Shown here piece after piece: positions 1 through 8,817 of a stretch of 24,583 nt of DNA. This stretch comes from JAAYTD01 sp964472015 (lineage in GTDB: Bacteria; Bacteroidota; Ignavibacteria; Kapaibacteriales; UBA2268). Both the position numbers and the translations under genes were made by a program. Location: the NCBI GenBank assembly GCA_964472015.1, contig CAYYIP010000026.1:1-24583 (forward strand), written 5' to 3'. Position 1 is the stretch's first letter. Each line of letters begins with the position of its first letter. Under the pieces are notes generated by a model. It worked only from the letters and a program-made list of their open reading frames with translations, had not been told where the DNA came from and made no database searches.

Positions 1-576
1 ATCAGTAAGTAAGTCTCTTGCTAATTGTAGTCTAGGCGCCATAAACATTAACCAAGCAGAATGAGATGATGAACCTTTTTTAGTAAAATCAATGATTTTT
101 TTGGCTTGCTCATAACCAATGCTTAATTTTGTTTGTAAATCATCAATAGTAAAATTAAATTTATCATTATAAACAAAATTATCAGTACCTGTATTATATG
201 GCGGATCTATATAAATACATTTTATTTTGTTAGAATATGACTTTAATAAATGTTTTAAGGAATCTATATTATCACCACTTATATAAATGTTTTCACTATT
301 TTTATTCTCGTCGTTTAGATTATGTACTATATCTGGTTTAATAATTGTTGTAGTATCTGTAGACGCTATTAATCTAGCATAATTTTTTCCTAAAAAATTA
401 AGATTATAACCTTCGTTGATAGTATCAATATTATTTTGTCCTATGATATCTTTAAATTTATCAAGATCAAATTGATTCGCTTTATTAAAACAATTAGGGA
501 AATATTTTTTTAAGTGTTCTATTGCATCGCTATTATATTGTTTATTTTCATTTTTATTGATTATATCTTTTATCAT
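1..576 (-). CDS. Type III-like DNA adenine methyltransferase (Mod), N-terminal part, truncated
   Basis: Reading back from the ATG at 576-574 gives 192 open codons that run off the window start, so only the N-terminal part is present. The protein has GDNIDSLKHLL at about 101-111 and then IYIDPPYNTGTDNF at about 121-134. DPPY (124-127) is motif IV, the catalytic loop of amino-methyltransferases. A preceding NIYISGDN-type strand and motif IV placed near the N-terminus are typical of beta-class N6-adenine enzymes such as type III Mod subunits and related solitary methyltransferases. Family members are usually several hundred residues longer, with the AdoMet-binding motif further on, beyond the edge here. 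The partner Res helicase, if any, would also lie outside the window. No clear Shine-Dalgarno is seen. The family is clear. Whether it belongs to a type III restriction system, a BREX-like system or is solitary cannot be told. Confidence 0.85.
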   Translation of the reverse strand, partial: MIKDIINKNENKQYNSDAIEHLKKYFPNCFNKANQFDLDKFKDIIGQNNIDTINEGYNLNFLGKNYARLIASTDTTTIIKPDIVHNLNDENKNSENIYISGDNIDSLKHLLKSYSNKIKCIYIDPPYNTGTDNFVYNDKFNFTIDDLQTKLSIGYEQAKKIIDFTKKGSSSHSAWLMFMAPRLQLARDLLTD

Positions 577-678
577 TTTTTTATAAACCCTTTTGCAATT
601 ATATTAATAAAAAAAATTTCAAATAATATTAAAAATAACACTTTTTTTTTTATAAATTCTAATATTTAAAAAAAAACA

Positions 679-719
679 AAAAAAGAGACATAAAAGTATT
701 TCTTTTATGTCTCTTTTTT
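679..719 (-). terminator. Intrinsic terminator after the aldehyde dehydrogenase
   Basis: An 18-bp stem (13 bp AGAGACATAAAAG/CTTTTATGTCTCT plus flanking A/T pairs) closes a 5-nt loop. Runs of A and T on both sides give a U-tract in either direction. It lies about 40 nt past the stop of the minus-strand gene ending at 760 and separates that gene from the methyltransferase. Confidence 0.85.
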
Positions 720-759
720 ATATGTATTTATTATAATATTTATAATAATTTATAGCATA

Positions 760-2241
760 TTAATAGTTATCTATTTGTGCACGTTGTAATTTATCAGAAT
801 AATCAAAGTATACTGTTTTCCATTCAGTAAATATATCAAAAGCTGTCCATCCGCCTTCGCGATGTCCATTGCCTGTTCCTTTAATTCCCCCAAAAGGCAT
901 ATGAGCTTCTGCACCAATTGTTGGGGAATTAATATAGCATATACCTACTTCCATTTCCCTTTGAGCAAGCCATGCTAAGTTTACATTTTTAGTGTAAATA
1001 GATCCGGATAGTCCATATTCACAATGATTATGAAGTTCAATAGCATGTTCAAAAGAATTTGCTTTTGTTATGCACAAAACCGGTCCGAATACTTCTTCAT
1101 TAAAAAGAGTATGATTTTCTGTTACATCTGCTATAATAGTTGGTTCAAAGAAACATCCATCTGCTAATTCGGGATCGTCAACTCTTTTTCCACCACAAAC
1201 TAATTTTCCGCCTTCTTCTATTGCTATTTTTACAATTCTTTCACAATTTTTTAAAGATTCCATATGGATAACTGGTCCCATTTCTGTTTTAGGATCTAAT
1301 CCATCTCCTATTTTCAATTTAACAACTCTTTCTTTTAACATATTTATTACTTTATCATAAACATTTTTATGAACAATCAATCTAGATGTTGCTGTACATC
1401 TTTGTCCTGTTGTTCCAAATGCTCCCCAAAGTACACCTTCAATAGCTAGATCTAAATTAGCATCATCCATAATAATTTGCGCATTTTTACCCCCCATTTC
1501 AAGTGAGATACGTTTGTTTAATTTTCCGCAAACTTCAGCAATTTTACATCCTATTTCAGTAGAACCTGTGAATCCTATTACTCTTACATCAGGATTATGA
1601 ACTATATGGTCGCCCATCGAGCCCTTTCCTAAAAGAACATTAAACACGCCTGCAGGGACTCCTGCTTCTTCCATAATTTCTGCAAAAATAACTCCTGAAT
1701 GAGGTGCATCCTTAGATGGTTTAAATACTACTGTATTTCCAGCAGCAATAGCAGGAAGGATTTTCCAAGAAGGTACAGCAATAGGGAAATTCCAAGCTGT
1801 TATAACACCAACTACTCCAATAGGAGTACGGAAAGATAAATTAATTTTATTGTTCATTTCACTAGGAACTGTATTCCCAAAAAGGCGTCTTGTTTCTGAT
1901 GCTGCATAATAAGCAGTATCAATAGCTTCTTGAACATCACCTGCAGTTTCAAAAGTAGGTTTTCCCATTTCTCTTGTCATTATTTTTGCAAGTTCTTGTT
2001 TACGTCTTGTAAAAATATCTCCTACTTTACGCATAATTTCGCCGCGTTTAGGAGCAGGTACTAATCGCCAACTTTTATAGGCTTCTTTTGCTGCTTTTAC
2101 AGCTATATCTACATCTTCTTTATCTGATAGCGCAAATTCGCCAATTATATCGTTTTGATTTGCGGGCGAAATATTTTTAAATGTTTTGCCTGAAACAGCA
2201 TCAACCCATTTTCCATTAATGTAATTTTTGAATTTTATCAT
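760..2241 (-). CDS. NAD(P)-dependent aldehyde dehydrogenase
   Basis: This 493-residue protein is full length for the ALDH superfamily, which oxidises aldehydes to carboxylates with NAD(P)+ in the cytoplasm. Visible landmarks are TAWNFP (148-153, oxyanion Asn151), VFKPS (172-176, cofactor-binding Lys174), GFTGST (223-228), EMGGKN (248-253, general base Glu248) and GQRCTATSR (279-287, catalytic Cys282). The C-terminal part has EEVFGPV and PFGGIKGTGNGHREGG. That last block resembles 2-oxoglutarate-semialdehyde and related broad-range dehydrogenases more than RocA or ALDH7 enzymes, but the substrate cannot be fixed from sequence alone. The gene starts 66 nt after asnS on the same strand and may be cotranscribed with it. 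There is no strong Shine-Dalgarno; only AAAGATAA lies upstream. Confidence 0.95.
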   Translation of the reverse strand: MIKFKNYINGKWVDAVSGKTFKNISPANQNDIIGEFALSDKEDVDIAVKAAKEAYKSWRLVPAPKRGEIMRKVGDIFTRRKQELAKIMTREMGKPTFETAGDVQEAIDTAYYAASETRRLFGNTVPSEMNNKINLSFRTPIGVVGVITAWNFPIAVPSWKILPAIAAGNTVVFKPSKDAPHSGVIFAEIMEEAGVPAGVFNVLLGKGSMGDHIVHNPDVRVIGFTGSTEIGCKIAEVCGKLNKRISLEMGGKNAQIIMDDANLDLAIEGVLWGAFGTTGQRCTATSRLIVHKNVYDKVINMLKERVVKLKIGDGLDPKTEMGPVIHMESLKNCERIVKIAIEEGGKLVCGGKRVDDPELADGCFFEPTIIADVTENHTLFNEEVFGPVLCITKANSFEHAIELHNHCEYGLSGSIYTKNVNLAWLAQREMEVGICYINSPTIGAEAHMPFGGIKGTGNGHREGGWTAFDIFTEWKTVYFDYSDKLQRAQIDNY

Positions 2242-2307
2242 ATTCTATTATCTTTTTGTTAAAAAATTAATATTTAATTTATTTCTTTTATATTTTTATA
2301 TAATATT

Positions 2308-3657
2308 CTAAGGGACTATACGGTATATCATTCTTGGGAATGGAATAACTTCTCTAATATGATTAGCACCTGTTATCCATTTAACAACTCTTTCTACACC
2401 TAAGCCAAACCCGCTATGAGGGACCGAACCGTATCGTCTTAAATCTAAATACCATTGAAAATCTTCAACAGGTAAGTTCTCTTTTTTTATTCTTGCTAGT
2501 AATAAGTCAATATTATCTTCTCTTTGACTCCCTCCTATTATTTCACCTGCTTTTTCAGGTCCTAACATATCCATTGCTAATACAACTTTTTCATTTTCAG
2601 GATCACGCTTCATATAAAACGCTTTTATTTCTTCAGGATATCTATGAATGATACAAGGTTTATCAAATTGTTCCATAATAGCTTCTTCTTGCACTGTTCC
2701 GAAGTCTTCACCCCAGGGGAAAGGTAAAATATCAACATCTTTTCCGTCAATTTTCTTTTTTAACGGGATTTTGTTTTCTACTAACCAATCTACTGCATTA
2801 GAATAACTCATTCTATAAAAAGGTCTTTTTATTTTTTCTAATTTTGTTATATCTCGGTCTAATGTTTTTAATTCCGGTTGGCAAACTTTTAAACAATATT
2901 GAACTATATATTCAACTAAGTCTTCTGCTAAATCCATATCATCATTTATGTCAAAAAAAGCCATTTCAGGTTCAACCATCCAAAATTCTGTTAGATGTTT
3001 ACGAGTTTTAGAATGCTCAGCCCTAAATACAGGACCAAAAGTATAAGTACGTCCCATTGCTAATGCAGATGCTTCAGCATATAATTGTCCTGATTGAGAT
3101 AGATAAGCACTCCCTATATCAAAATATTTAGTTTCAAATAAAGTTGATGTCCCTTCACAGGCGCTTGGCGTAAGTATAGGGGAGTCCATTAATTTAAAAC
3201 CATTACTATCAAAAAAGTCTCTAATTGCTTTTACTATTGCTGCCCTAACACGCATAATAGCATGTTGTCTTGATGAACGTAACCATAAATGTCTATGTTC
3301 TATAAGGAATGAATCGCCGTGTTCTTTTGGTGTAATTGGATAATCTTTTGCAATACTGTATATTTTTAATCCCGTTACATCTAATTCAAATCCTCCTGGT
3401 GCTCGTTCTTCTGCTCTAACTGTTCCAGTTATTTCTATGGCCGATTCTTGTGTTAATGTTTTAGCATCAGCAAATAATTCTTCACTTACATTGTTTTTAA
3501 AAATAACACATTGACAAATTCCTGTACCATCACGTAATATTATGAATTGTAACTTTCCCTTATCTGTTTTATTCTGTATCCAACCACGTAAAGTTATTTC
3601 TTGTCCAACAAAGTTGCATAAGTTTTCTATATATCTAAACGATTTATATGGTGACAT
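2308..3657 (-). CDS. asnS: Asparaginyl-tRNA synthetase
   Basis: AsnRS charges tRNA-Asn with asparagine in two ATP-dependent steps. The 449-residue length is normal. An N-terminal OB-fold anticodon-binding domain (about 15-105, ITLRGWIQNK onward) is followed by the class II catalytic core. Motif 2 is FRAEHSKTRKHLTEFWMVEPE (211-231), the IIGGSQRE segment is at 373-380, and motif 3 is GFGLGVERVVKW (416-427). The IIGGSQRE and HSGFGLG segments favour AsnRS over AspRS. Presence of AsnRS means Asn-tRNA is made directly, not only through the GatCAB amidation route. The stop codon is TAG. A weak GGAAAA lies 3 nt before the ATG. It is the first gene of a possible two-gene unit with the aldehyde dehydrogenase, and its upstream region carries a long palindrome. 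Confidence 0.96.
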   Translation of the reverse strand: MSPYKSFRYIENLCNFVGQEITLRGWIQNKTDKGKLQFIILRDGTGICQCVIFKNNVSEELFADAKTLTQESAIEITGTVRAEERAPGGFELDVTGLKIYSIAKDYPITPKEHGDSFLIEHRHLWLRSSRQHAIMRVRAAIVKAIRDFFDSNGFKLMDSPILTPSACEGTSTLFETKYFDIGSAYLSQSGQLYAEASALAMGRTYTFGPVFRAEHSKTRKHLTEFWMVEPEMAFFDINDDMDLAEDLVEYIVQYCLKVCQPELKTLDRDITKLEKIKRPFYRMSYSNAVDWLVENKIPLKKKIDGKDVDILPFPWGEDFGTVQEEAIMEQFDKPCIIHRYPEEIKAFYMKRDPENEKVVLAMDMLGPEKAGEIIGGSQREDNIDLLLARIKKENLPVEDFQWYLDLRRYGSVPHSGFGLGVERVVKWITGANHIREVIPFPRMIYRIVP

Positions 3658-3732
3658 AACTTTTCCATTAATTAAATAATTAATTTTATTTTAATTCACA
3701 AATTTAACAATAATTTATAAAAAAACAAAACT

Positions 3733-3770
3733 TACTTAATTATTATTTAATACTAAATAATAATTAAGTA
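3733..3770. repeat. 17-bp perfect inverted repeat, 4-nt loop
   Basis: TACTTAATTATTATTTA at 3733-3749 is exactly mirrored at 3754-3770 around the loop ATAC. It lies about 75 nt upstream of the asnS start, between divergent genes, and has no T-tract, so a terminator role is unlikely. It may form a cruciform or a leader hairpin, or be an operator. Confidence 0.8.
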
Positions 3771-3840
3771 TTTATTATGAGAAAATATAAAATACTAATA
3801 AAAAAATTATATAAAATAAAAAATATCTTTTAACGAATAA

Positions 3841-3885
3841 TATTAATACAAATAATACTTTTAATATTAATACAAATAATACTTT
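3841..3885. repeat. Tandem repeat, two copies with 24-nt period
   Basis: The 21-nt core TATTAATACAAATAATACTTT-like unit (3841-3861) recurs at 3865-3885. The second copy runs into the left arm of the next hairpin. The function is unknown. Confidence 0.75.
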
Positions 3886-3917
3886 AAAAAATATTTAAAA
3901 TATTTTAAAGTATTATT
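3875..3917. repeat. 15-bp perfect inverted repeat upstream of hppA
   Basis: AATAATACTTTAAAA (3875-3889) is mirrored exactly at 3903-3917. The 13-nt spacer is itself partly self-complementary. It lies about 130 nt before the hppA ATG and could be regulatory or simply structural. Confidence 0.75.
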
Positions 3918-4046
3918 GAAACTTAATTAAAAATATTACTTATTATTTAATATTAATAACGATATGTTTTATAAAATTAAAAATTATTAAAATAATATTA
4001 TATTCAATAAATAAAATTTTTATATAAATAAATATATAACTTAATT

Positions 4047-6239
4047 ATGGTCTCTTGCATATTTTATGCTGTTCCTATTGCAGCAATATTAGCTTTATTA
4101 ACCGCTTTCTTTTTATTTAAACAAATGTTAAAAGAAAGTGAAGGTACAGAAACTATGATAAAAATAGCTTCCTATGTTAGGCGTGGCGCTATGTCATATT
4201 TAAAGCAACAATACAAAATAGTATTATTTGTTTTTATATGTCTTACAATTTTATTTTCTATAATGGCTTATGGGCTAGGATTACAAAATAAATGGGTCCC
4301 TTTTGCTTTTTTAACCGGAGGTTTTTTCTCGGGTTTAGCAGGATTTATAGGAATGAAGACTGCAACACTTGCTTCCGCACGAACTGCTAATGCAGCAAGT
4401 CGTTCTTTAAATGCTGGATTGCAAGTAGCTTTTAGAAGTGGTGCTGTAATGGGGTTGACAGTGGTAGGATTAGGTTTACTAGATATTTCAATTTGGTATT
4501 TAATATTAAATCATTTTATAAATGATGTTACAGGTACTCAAAAATTAATTATTGTAACAACTACTATGCTTACATTTGGTATGGGTGCATCAACACAAGC
4601 ACTTTTTGCAAGAGTTGGAGGTGGTATCTATACTAAAGCTGCAGATGTTGGTGCTGATTTAGTTGGAAAAGTAGAAGCAGGTATTCCTGAAGATGATCCA
4701 AGAAATCCAGCAACAATAGCAGATAATGTAGGTGATAATGTGGGTGATGTAGCAGGTATGGGTGCTGATTTATACGAATCTTATTGTGGTTCTATTTTGG
4801 CAACTACAGCTTTAGGTGCGTCTTCTTTTGCAATATTTGGTATTGATATGCAAATTAAGGCAATTTTTGCCCCTATGTTTATTGCGGCAGTTGGTATATT
4901 ACTTTCTATATTAGGTGTTTTTTTAGTAAAAACAAAAGATAAAGCTAATATGAAACAATTACTTTCTGCTCTTAGTAAAGGCGTAAATTTTGCTGCTTTT
5001 TTTATTGCTATTGCAACTTTTCTAATTCTTTATTATATTGATATTCAAAATTATATTGGAATTTCCTTTTCGGTGATAGTAGGATTATTAACTGGTATTA
5101 TAATAGGAAAATCAACAGAATATTATACCTCTCAATCATATAAGCCTACATTGAGAATTGCAGAAGCAACAAAAACAGGTCCTGCAACAGTTATTATTTC
5201 AGGGTTTGGAACAGGAATGCTTTCTACAGCAATTCCTGTAATTGCAGTTGTAATAGGTATTGTTTTTTCTTTTTTATTTGCAGCTAGTTGGGATATTGCA
5301 AATATAGGGATGGGACTCTATGGTATAGGTATTGCATCAGTTGGTATGTTGTCTACACTGGGGATTACATTAGCTACTGATGCTTATGGTCCTATTGCTG
5401 ATAATGCAGGAGGGAATGCTGAGATGTCAGGATTAGATGCCGAAGTGAGACAAAGAACAGATGCCTTAGATGCCTTGGGAAATACAACTGCTGCTACTGG
5501 AAAAGGATTTGCAATTGGTTCAGCTGCTTTAACTGCTTTAGCACTATTAGCGTCTTATATAGAAGAAGTAAAAATAGGACTTGTTAGAATTGGTCAAGAG
5601 ACAATAAAAGTAATGGAAACTCAAATTAATATTAATGATGCTTCAATGTATGATATGATGAATTATTATAACGTGAATTTAATGAATCCATTTGTTCTTG
5701 TTGGTATTTTCTTAGGATCTATGTTAGCGTTTTTATTCTGTGGTTTAACAATGAATGCAGTAGGAAGAACTGCAAAAAGTATGGTAGAAGAAGTTAGAAG
5801 ACAATTTAGAGAAATAAAAGGTATTCTTGAAGGGAAAAATGAACCTGATTATGAAACTTGTATTGAAATATCAACAAAAGGTGCTCAAAAAGAAATGATA
5901 TTGCCTGCTTTATTGGCAATTATAGTACCTATTCTTGTTGGATTAATATTAGGGGTTGGTGGTGTAATTGGATTATTAATGGGTGGATTAGGTACAGGGT
6001 TTGTTTTAGCTATATTTATGGCTAATGCAGGTGGTGCTTGGGATAATGCAAAAAAATATATAGAAGAAGGAAATTTTGGCGGGAAAGGTTCTGATGCTCA
6101 TAAGGCAGCAGTGGTTGGTGATACAGTTGGGGATCCCTTTAAAGATACTTCCGGACCTTCGCTTAATATATTAATAAAATTAATGAGTATGGTTTCTATT
6201 GTTATGGCAGGTGTAACAGTTGCAATTAGCTTATTTTAA
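4047..6239 (+). CDS. hppA: K+-dependent membrane-bound ion-translocating pyrophosphatase
   Basis: This polytopic inner-membrane enzyme (730 residues, many hydrophobic segments) hydrolyses pyrophosphate and pumps H+ or Na+. The substrate site is plain: DVGADLVGKVE (200-210), DDPRNPATIADNVGDNVGD (216-234), DAYGPIADNAGGNAEM (445-460) and, near the C-terminus, GDTVGDPFKDTSGP. The K+-dependence site reads NTTAATGKG (479-487), with Ala482 and Gly485. K+-independent enzymes have Lys and Thr at these places, so this is the K+-dependent subfamily. The helix-6 glutamate sits in DLYESY (Glu244), the position found in Na+-pumping and some H+-pumping K+-dependent enzymes, so the ion is left open. The gene stands alone, divergent from asnS, with its own terminator. 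No Shine-Dalgarno is visible at the chosen ATG. Confidence 0.95.
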   Translation: MVSCIFYAVPIAAILALLTAFFLFKQMLKESEGTETMIKIASYVRRGAMSYLKQQYKIVLFVFICLTILFSIMAYGLGLQNKWVPFAFLTGGFFSGLAGFIGMKTATLASARTANAASRSLNAGLQVAFRSGAVMGLTVVGLGLLDISIWYLILNHFINDVTGTQKLIIVTTTMLTFGMGASTQALFARVGGGIYTKAADVGADLVGKVEAGIPEDDPRNPATIADNVGDNVGDVAGMGADLYESYCGSILATTALGASSFAIFGIDMQIKAIFAPMFIAAVGILLSILGVFLVKTKDKANMKQLLSALSKGVNFAAFFIAIATFLILYYIDIQNYIGISFSVIVGLLTGIIIGKSTEYYTSQSYKPTLRIAEATKTGPATVIISGFGTGMLSTAIPVIAVVIGIVFSFLFAASWDIANIGMGLYGIGIASVGMLSTLGITLATDAYGPIADNAGGNAEMSGLDAEVRQRTDALDALGNTTAATGKGFAIGSAALTALALLASYIEEVKIGLVRIGQETIKVMETQININDASMYDMMNYYNVNLMNPFVLVGIFLGSMLAFLFCGLTMNAVGRTAKSMVEEVRRQFREIKGILEGKNEPDYETCIEISTKGAQKEMILPALLAIIVPILVGLILGVGGVIGLLMGGLGTGFVLAIFMANAGGAWDNAKKYIEEGNFGGKGSDAHKAAVVGDTVGDPFKDTSGPSLNILIKLMSMVSIVMAGVTVAISLF

Positions 6240-6271
6240 TATAAATAAATTATTAAATAAAAATAATTAAT

Positions 6272-6304
6272 AAAAAAGACCTAATTAAAAATTAGGTCTT
6301 TTTT
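6272..6304. terminator. Bidirectional terminator between hppA and the transglutaminase-like gene
   Basis: A 15-bp stem (AAAAAAGACCTAATT and its mirror) closes a 3-nt AAA loop, with T-tracts readable on both strands. It sits between two convergent genes, 33 nt past hppA and 30 nt past the gene on the minus strand, so it probably ends both. Confidence 0.9.
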
Positions 6305-6333
6305 ATTTTGAGTTATAAATTATTTATTATAAA

Positions 6334-8781
6334 TTATTTATTATAAATAATTTTTTCAATATAATATCTATTATTTATTTTTGTTCTTAAAAAGTAAATA
6401 CCATTGTTTATATTATTTGATGGTTCCCAATTAAATTCAGTTTCTGTTGTTGAATACAATACTTTTCCATTAATATCTAAAATCTCTATTAATTGAGATT
6501 CTGATGGTACTGATATATTACATATTGAATTAAAAGGATTTGGATATATTATACAGTATTTGTTAAAATCAGCCTCAACACTTGAATAGCTAAAATTACC
6601 TTCTATTAAATTAGCTTCAAATTCTAAATATTGAGCATGTTTTGTCGATAATTTATTACTGCAAACAACATACCAATCAGTAGTATTATTAGGAATCGGT
6701 ATTTGTATTTTGCCATTCTCTTGGAAGTTAAATTCAGAATAAACTTCAAAAGATTGTCCGTTTTGTAACTTTTGGAAATTGTTATCATCTACAACAAAGT
6801 ATTTAAGATATCCGGCACTATCAGGTTCCCAATAATTAAAAGTTCTTCCATTATTCACTGCTATAAGAATATCATTGGATTTCATATCTATTTCAAGTGC
6901 ATAATTAGTAGATTCTATGATATTAGTTTTTGTAATATTGTGATTAGGAAGTTTATAATTAGGAATAACAAGATTTTGTTCATATATTTTTCCTGCTTCC
7001 GATTTAGGACCAATTAAATTTCCTGCATATACTTTTCCAACTGCAATATTAAAACTATTAGAATCAGCCGGATATTGTCCTTTTTCAAATCCAGGATGAT
7101 AAATTTTATATAAATATAATTTATCATCGCCTGCTACGATTTTAGCAAATCCATTTTTATCTGTAAAGGCACTGAAAGAATATGTATATTGTATACTATT
7201 GAAAGTATTTCCAAATGCGTAAGGTATCCCGTGTAGGTTAATCATTGCTCCATCTACTGGATTTCCATTAATATCTTTTACTGTAAATATTAATTCACAA
7301 GTTTTTGTATATCCTTTTGTGTGATTAATTGAGTATCCATCAGGTCTTATTCCATTTATAGTAGATATTATCCAATAACTAGGTGCCATATCTTCATAAC
7401 AACTTTCAGTACTTAAATGTGTCCATCCCCATCCACTAGTTCCGTTTGAATTAGTAGGGACTAGTCCGCCTCTGAAAAATTCAAAATGTTGCCATCTATC
7501 TATATCATAAATTGCTCCAAATACATGGTCTTCACAATGAGTTATTCTTGCTATAATAGGAATTAAACAGGTACGCGTTGCAGCTACTAATACTTGTGTA
7601 TCTTCACCACATCTACCTCTGTGGTGTGTTAAAACTTGATTTGATGCTATTGGTCTAAAGTTGTTATCAAGTGGATCGCCCGGTACAGCGCGGGAGCACC
7701 AATTACCTAATACATCTAACGCAGTTTTTGTATTTTCATTAAAAGGTCTATTAAAATTTAATAAAACATCACTCCTATCAAATAATATTTCCGGATTTTT
7801 CATTAATTCACCAAGTCTTGGTATATCTTTTATTTCACCTGCAGTTGTTTTTTGATTTACAGGTAAATAATTATGTTCAGCTGATGGATTTGACCAATAA
7901 AAATTGCGCCAAGAATAACCCCAAGTACGTTGTTCTGTATACGCTGGATTATCTGTATATTGTACAAGTTCTTGATATATTTGAGGATGTATTACATACC
8001 AATAATAAATATCAAATGGTATCTCTCCCCATTCTGCCGTTGCATTTGGACTTTTTTTATATTTGTATTCTGTTGTTGTATAGTAATCTCCTGTTGAATA
8101 ATCTCCATATTCTTTTATACGTACATATTTTAATGAATCAGCAGTATTATAAATGTGTTTAACATCAGCAAGTAATTGTTTATAATCACCATTAATAAAA
8201 GAATTTCTTCTAAGTGTTTCAATAGATGTATGAGCTACTAAGAAAGCAACTTCATCGACATATTTTATATTTTCTTTTGCTGCATCAAGAATAAGATTTG
8301 CATAAATAGCATCATAACCTATATTAACATTTCTCAATTGTCTGAATTTTACAAGTAAATCATTGCGTAACCATTTTGGTGCTATATTAATTGCTTGTTC
8401 ACATTTACTATCTAATTTAAAATCTATTTTGTAGTAATGAATGTCATTTGTATTTGCATTAATTTTTAAGGCAAAATATTCTGCTGGAAATAATAAATTT
8501 TTATCTTTTAATGTTGACAAAACATTAAAAGAATTACCTAATAAAGAACTTGTTAATTGTTTTTTCTCTTTAAAACTCATAGGTGCAAAATAGTTTTCTT
8601 GCGAATAAACATTTACTTTTGGTTCATTATATTTGTATTGTAGATGATTTAATGTATCTACTATTCCTCTAAATGATTTTCCTGTAGGATCTGTAACAAT
8701 AATTTTTTCGTTTGATGCTTTAGTTATTAAAACAGTAACAAAAAACAAAAATAAAATAAAGAATTTTGATTTTATTTTCAT
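6334..8781 (-). CDS. Secreted transglutaminase-like protein with T9SS sorting domain
   Basis: This 815-residue protein starts with a signal peptide (about 1-22; basic MKIKSK then a hydrophobic stretch). The middle has a transglutaminase/papain-like core: Cys391 in HHRGRCGEDTQ and His419 in HCEDHVFGAIYDID, with an acidic residue shortly after (Asp426 or Asp428) as a likely third member. Such folds can be proteases, amidases or cross-linkers. The activity here is unknown. At about 495-575 a segment beginning ELIFTVKDINGNPVDGA looks like a carboxypeptidase-regulatory or Ig-like beta domain. The last 70 or so residues, from YPNPFNS with an LEILDINGK-like strand to GIYFLR and a basic end, form a T9SS (Por) C-terminal sorting domain, so it should cross the outer membrane. 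A strong GGAGG lies 9 nt before the ATG. It follows recA by 36 nt on the same strand. Confidence 0.85.
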   Translation of the reverse strand: MKIKSKFFILFLFFVTVLITKASNEKIIVTDPTGKSFRGIVDTLNHLQYKYNEPKVNVYSQENYFAPMSFKEKKQLTSSLLGNSFNVLSTLKDKNLLFPAEYFALKINANTNDIHYYKIDFKLDSKCEQAINIAPKWLRNDLLVKFRQLRNVNIGYDAIYANLILDAAKENIKYVDEVAFLVAHTSIETLRRNSFINGDYKQLLADVKHIYNTADSLKYVRIKEYGDYSTGDYYTTTEYKYKKSPNATAEWGEIPFDIYYWYVIHPQIYQELVQYTDNPAYTEQRTWGYSWRNFYWSNPSAEHNYLPVNQKTTAGEIKDIPRLGELMKNPEILFDRSDVLLNFNRPFNENTKTALDVLGNWCSRAVPGDPLDNNFRPIASNQVLTHHRGRCGEDTQVLVAATRTCLIPIIARITHCEDHVFGAIYDIDRWQHFEFFRGGLVPTNSNGTSGWGWTHLSTESCYEDMAPSYWIISTINGIRPDGYSINHTKGYTKTCELIFTVKDINGNPVDGAMINLHGIPYAFGNTFNSIQYTYSFSAFTDKNGFAKIVAGDDKLYLYKIYHPGFEKGQYPADSNSFNIAVGKVYAGNLIGPKSEAGKIYEQNLVIPNYKLPNHNITKTNIIESTNYALEIDMKSNDILIAVNNGRTFNYWEPDSAGYLKYFVVDDNNFQKLQNGQSFEVYSEFNFQENGKIQIPIPNNTTDWYVVCSNKLSTKHAQYLEFEANLIEGNFSYSSVEADFNKYCIIYPNPFNSICNISVPSESQLIEILDINGKVLYSTTETEFNWEPSNNINNGIYFLRTKINNRYYIEKIIYNK

Positions 8782-8817
8782 AAATTTATTCCTCCATTAT
8801 ATAATTTATAAATATTT

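Larger units (their letters stand above)
3658..4046. other. Divergent intergenic region asnS/hppA with palindromes and a tandem repeat
   Basis: This 389-nt AT-rich spacer separates the start of asnS (-) from the start of hppA (+), so it must hold both promoters. I see no convincing TAnnTTTG box for either gene. It contains a 17-bp perfect inverted repeat, two copies of a 24-nt tandem unit and a 15-bp perfect inverted repeat, each listed separately. I see no open frame worth calling. Confidence 0.6.

Noticed and set aside
2308..3657. Possible archaeal-type origin of AsnRS from its IPFPRMIYRIVP ending
   Set aside because: Similar endings occur in ordinary bacterial AsnRS such as that of Bacillus, so no transfer is implied.
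7818..8162. Plus-strand 114-codon open frame inside the transglutaminase-like gene
   Set aside because: It lies wholly opposite a long gene with clear domains, has no ribosome site and has low-complexity composition.
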